A stretch of DNA of 64,000 bases from contig NZ_BPEW01000013.1 in the NCBI RefSeq assembly GCF_019654975.1, positions 1 to 64,000 of the forward strand. Reading direction: 5' to 3'. Made by a program: the position numbers and the translations under genes. Below the pieces are notes generated by a model, which made no database searches, was not told where the DNA came from, and saw nothing but the letters and a program-made list of their open reading frames with translations. The stretch's first letter is position 1; every line of letters starts with the position of its first letter. Positions 61,687 through 64,000 of this stretch are shown piece by piece. Source of the stretch: Shewanella sp. c952 (GTDB lineage Bacteria > Pseudomonadota > Gammaproteobacteria > Enterobacterales > Shewanellaceae).

Positions 61687-64000
61687 TTACACTAACTCTT
61701 TTATCAAACCTGACGCTTCTTCTTGCTGTCGCTCATTGCCGTCAAGTTCCACCTCTTTGAGTAAGGCTCGAGCGCTGTCATTGTCATCAATTTCAATATA
61801 CGCACGCGCTAAATCAAGTTTGGCATTGATTGAATTTTCAGCATCATCAACATCGACCATCGATGTATTGCCCATTAAAGAATCGAGCTCACCCATATCA
61901 ACATCTAGCTCTTGATAAAGATCAGTCTCTACGGTCTCTTCATCGGCTTCATTCAATAGTCGATCTATATCGATAAAACCATTATCTTTTTGGAAAGTGG
62001 TTAAATCGTGCTCCGGAATAGCGCTTGCCTGCTCATCACCTTGCTTAGCGTCGAGTGCTGCTAATGCTTGATCAACCGTCAACTTACTATCGTCCTCGAT
62101 AATAAATGCGTCGAGATCCTCGTCCGCAGCGACACTCGAACCGCCGCTAGCTGCTAGCTCGCTAAGCAGTTCATCATCAGAAAGGGTTGCCGTGTTCATG
62201 TCAGTGGCAACTGCATCCCAATCTAGCGCTGTGGGTTCAGGTTTTTTTGCCCCTTTTAAATCATCAAAGAATCCGCTGTCTTTGTCAGCTTTAGCACTTG
62301 CCTCGATTGGCTCGGAGCTAAACTCAAGCATATTTTCATCAGCACGTTTAGTTTCAACGTCGACACTTTCTGCGACTGGATCTAACTCAATACTGACATC
62401 TTCACTCATTTCATCTGACGCAATTTCAGTGTCGCTGAGATCGAAATCTAAGCTAAAGTCACTATCAGTAGCTTCCGCTGTTTCAGCGTTAAGCTCTTCG
62501 CTAACGTTGAGCTCACTCAGCACTTCGTCTGCGGGGGTATCTGACAAATTGAATTCAGCTAATAAACTATCTAATTCACCCTCTTCTACCACTTCTTTTG
62601 GTAGTTCAGTTTCTAGCTCTGCTGCAATATCATCAATGAGTGCAATTGACTCTTGGGGGAATTTTGTAGCATTTTCATCGACGGGGGCTTCAAGATCGGC
62701 TAGCAAAGTGTCTAACTCATGATCGAGTTCAGCCTCATCGGTACTTACATCTTCAACGTTAAGATCTAACTCTGCTGCAATTTCTAGCGGCAACTCTAAC
62801 TCTGCAGCGACCTCATCTGAGAGCGCATCAATATCACTATCATCTGCTTGTAATTCCGTTTCATCAGCCTGAATATCAAACTCAGCGAGTAGTGAGTCAA
62901 GTTCATCACTATCAGCAACAACGTCTTCGGAGACTGAAGCATTTGCATCTAAAAGTGCATCTAAATCATCTTCCGCTAACGTGCTATCAGTTACAGCTGT
63001 TTCATTTGTTTCATCAAAACCTGATAGTAGAGCATCTAAGTCGTCTTCCTCAGATGCTTTTTCAGCTTCTGGTGCTTCATCAAAACCTGATAACAGTGCA
63101 TCTAAATCATCATCTGCAGTAGCTTTATTGGTTTCAGGTGCTTCATCAAAACCTGACAACAGTGCATCTAAGTCATCACCTGCTGTAGCTTTATTGGTTT
63201 CAGGTGCTTCATCAAAACCTGACAACAGTGCATCTAAGTCATCATCTGCTGTAGCTTTATTGGTTTCAGGTTCTTCATCAAAACCTGACAACAGTGCATC
63301 TAAGTCATCATCTGCTGTAGCTTTATTGGTTTCAGGTTCTTCATCGAATCCGGTTAATAACGCGTCAAGATCATCATCTTCAGCTGCAAATGATGTTAAA
63401 TCATCGGTCGCCTCTATTTCACCATCTTGCTCGCCCATCGCTTCAGCCCACAAATCATCTAAAGATTGTCCCTCATCTGCGGCTTCTTCAACCACAAGGT
63501 CAACATCTTCCGACTCTTGAGCGTTAATAACATTAATGCTACCAGCGTCATCAGCTTGATCAGTATCTAAATGCACTGCAAGGCTAAGATCCTCTTCATC
63601 TCTATTTTCAGCAGCGGTCGCTTTTTCATCATCAACGGTAGCGACCGGTGAGTCGTTTGCTTGTTTGTCATCAATGGATTCAGCTGACGCTTCACTTTCG
63701 TTGCGACGTCGGATAAACAGCCAGAATAAAACAAGAGCCAGTAATGCAGGAACGACTGCACCAAGAACAAGTAATAATGGATTGTCCATTAAGGAGCGCC
63801 AGATTGTCGAAGTCGGCTCCTCTTTTGGTTGGTTTAATTGGTCTATCACTTTCTGTTTGGCTGCAACATCACTTTTAAGTGCTTCATTTTCTACAGCACG
63901 ATCTTGCAGCGCTTGTTTTAACAGCGCATTTTCTGCTTTTAGTTCTGCAATTTCTTCTTGAAAAGATTCAGTATCAGTTGAACCTATGGTGATTTCATCA
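61687..64000 (-). CDS. fimV: FimV family polar hub protein (5' end beyond the window)
   Basis: Inner-membrane protein that organises the cell pole and type IV pilus or flagellum assembly in Pseudomonas, Vibrio and Shewanella. Only the C-terminal part is here: the frame stays open to the window edge, and the missing front should hold the signal and LysM domains. Visible in order: a coiled coil (63850-64000), a TM helix (LLLVLGAVVPALLALVLFWL), a long acidic region with 22-residue tandem repeats of the DDLDALLSGFDE type, and a C-terminal TPR-like domain (AKLDLARAYIEIDDNDSARALL). A GTG at 63849 is not the true start. Confidence 0.93.
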   Translation of the reverse strand, partial: DEITIGSTDTESFQEEIAELKAENALLKQALQDRAVENEALKSDVAAKQKVIDQLNQPKEEPTSTIWRSLMDNPLLLVLGAVVPALLALVLFWLFIRRRNESEASAESIDDKQANDSPVATVDDEKATAAENRDEEDLSLAVHLDTDQADDAGSINVINAQESEDVDLVVEEAADEGQSLDDLWAEAMGEQDGEIEATDDLTSFAAEDDDLDALLTGFDEEPETNKATADDDLDALLSGFDEEPETNKATADDDLDALLSGFDEAPETNKATAGDDLDALLSGFDEAPETNKATADDDLDALLSGFDEAPEAEKASEEDDLDALLSGFDETNETAVTDSTLAEDDLDALLDANASVSEDVVADSDELDSLLAEFDIQADETELQADDSDIDALSDEVAAELELPLEIAAELDLNVEDVSTDEAELDHELDTLLADLEAPVDENATKFPQESIALIDDIAAELETELPKEVVEEGELDSLLAEFNLSDTPADEVLSELNVSEELNAETAEATDSDFSLDFDLSDTEIASDEMSEDVSIELDPVAESVDVETKRADENMLEFSSEPIEASAKADKDSGFFDDLKGAKKPEPTALDWDAVATDMNTATLSDDELLSELAASGGSSVAADEDLDAFIIEDDSKLTVDQALAALDAKQGDEQASAIPEHDLTTFQKDNGFIDIDRLLNEADEETVETDLYQELDVDMGELDSLMGNTSMVDVDDAENSINAKLDLARAYIEIDDNDSARALLKEVELDGNERQQEEASGLIKELV
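62950..63381 (-). repeat. in-frame 66-bp tandem repeats inside fimV
   Basis: Five to seven units of about 22 codons, consensus DDDLDALLSGFDEAPETNKATA. The middle four are nearly identical at DNA level, which suggests recent expansion by slippage or recombination. The outer units have diverged (TGFDEEPE, SGFDETNE). Confidence 0.85.

Noticed and set aside
62950..63381. Possible CRISPR array
   Set aside because: The 66-bp units are in frame, have no unique spacers and lie within fimV.
62192..63520. Ser-rich open frames on the plus strand opposite fimV
   Set aside because: They are the complement of the acidic repeats (GAT/GAA codons become ATC/TTC and shifted Ser codons), not genes.

Overview
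The window looks like chromosomal DNA of a marine gammaproteobacterium, most probably Shewanella or a close relative. This is inferred from the E. coli-like RNase E, the fimV-truA-folC-dedD-cvpA-purF order, a complete proteobacterial dedicated sortase (Pds) system, moderate GC, and sites of the Fur, FNR/EtrA, CRP and MetJ types. I saw no rRNA, tRNA, CRISPR array, integrase or complete insertion sequence.

Layout. 1-3.7 kb: rne with a structured leader. 3.8-13.2 kb: single genes (SulP transporter, MsrBA fusion, 2OG-Fe(II) oxygenase, YlqF GTPase, HupE with a perfect FNR-type box, secreted alkyl sulfatase with a divergent LysR regulator), plus a MITE-like repeat in one full and one internally deleted copy. 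13.3-26.6 kb: an accessory cell-envelope locus: PepSY protein, DUF2271 and DUF4198 proteins, Fur-boxed TonB-dependent receptor, two-component pair, ExbB-ExbD-ExbD-TonB, and an RND pump with its adaptor. 26.6-32.9 kb: DUF1353, periplasmic ATP-dependent DNA ligase, DgkA, an outer-membrane protein, M28 peptidase, diguanylate cyclase. 33.0-39.8 kb: sortase, its VIT/VWA target, PdsO, and divergent PdsR/PdsS. 39.8-47.5 kb: MetC under MetJ boxes, a second MITE-like element, GloC-type hydrolase, an unusual pentapeptide/glycine-rich lipoprotein, DUF1294, S33 peptidase, DUF4250. 47.5-54 kb: a czcCBA-type heavy-metal efflux operon with four tandem 10-bp repeats upstream. 54.1-64 kb: topB, a Fur-boxed small membrane protein, purF, cvpA, dedD, folC, truA and fimV (cut by the window end).

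The strongest candidate for an undescribed system is 13.3-26.6 kb. Five promoters there (before the PepSY, DUF4198, receptor, response-regulator and adaptor genes) carry the same layout: two half-sites 11 bp apart, then 9-10 nt, then a -10 hexamer. That is the geometry of OmpR/PhoB-family activators, and an OmpR-type regulator and kinase are encoded in the middle of the locus. The reading offered is that the two-component pair controls the whole locus as one local regulon: outer-membrane uptake, its own TonB energy module and an export pump. Fur adds control at two promoters. One of the two ExbD proteins has Asn in place of the proton-pathway Asp. The substrate cannot be read from sequence; iron or another metal complex is the likeliest guess.
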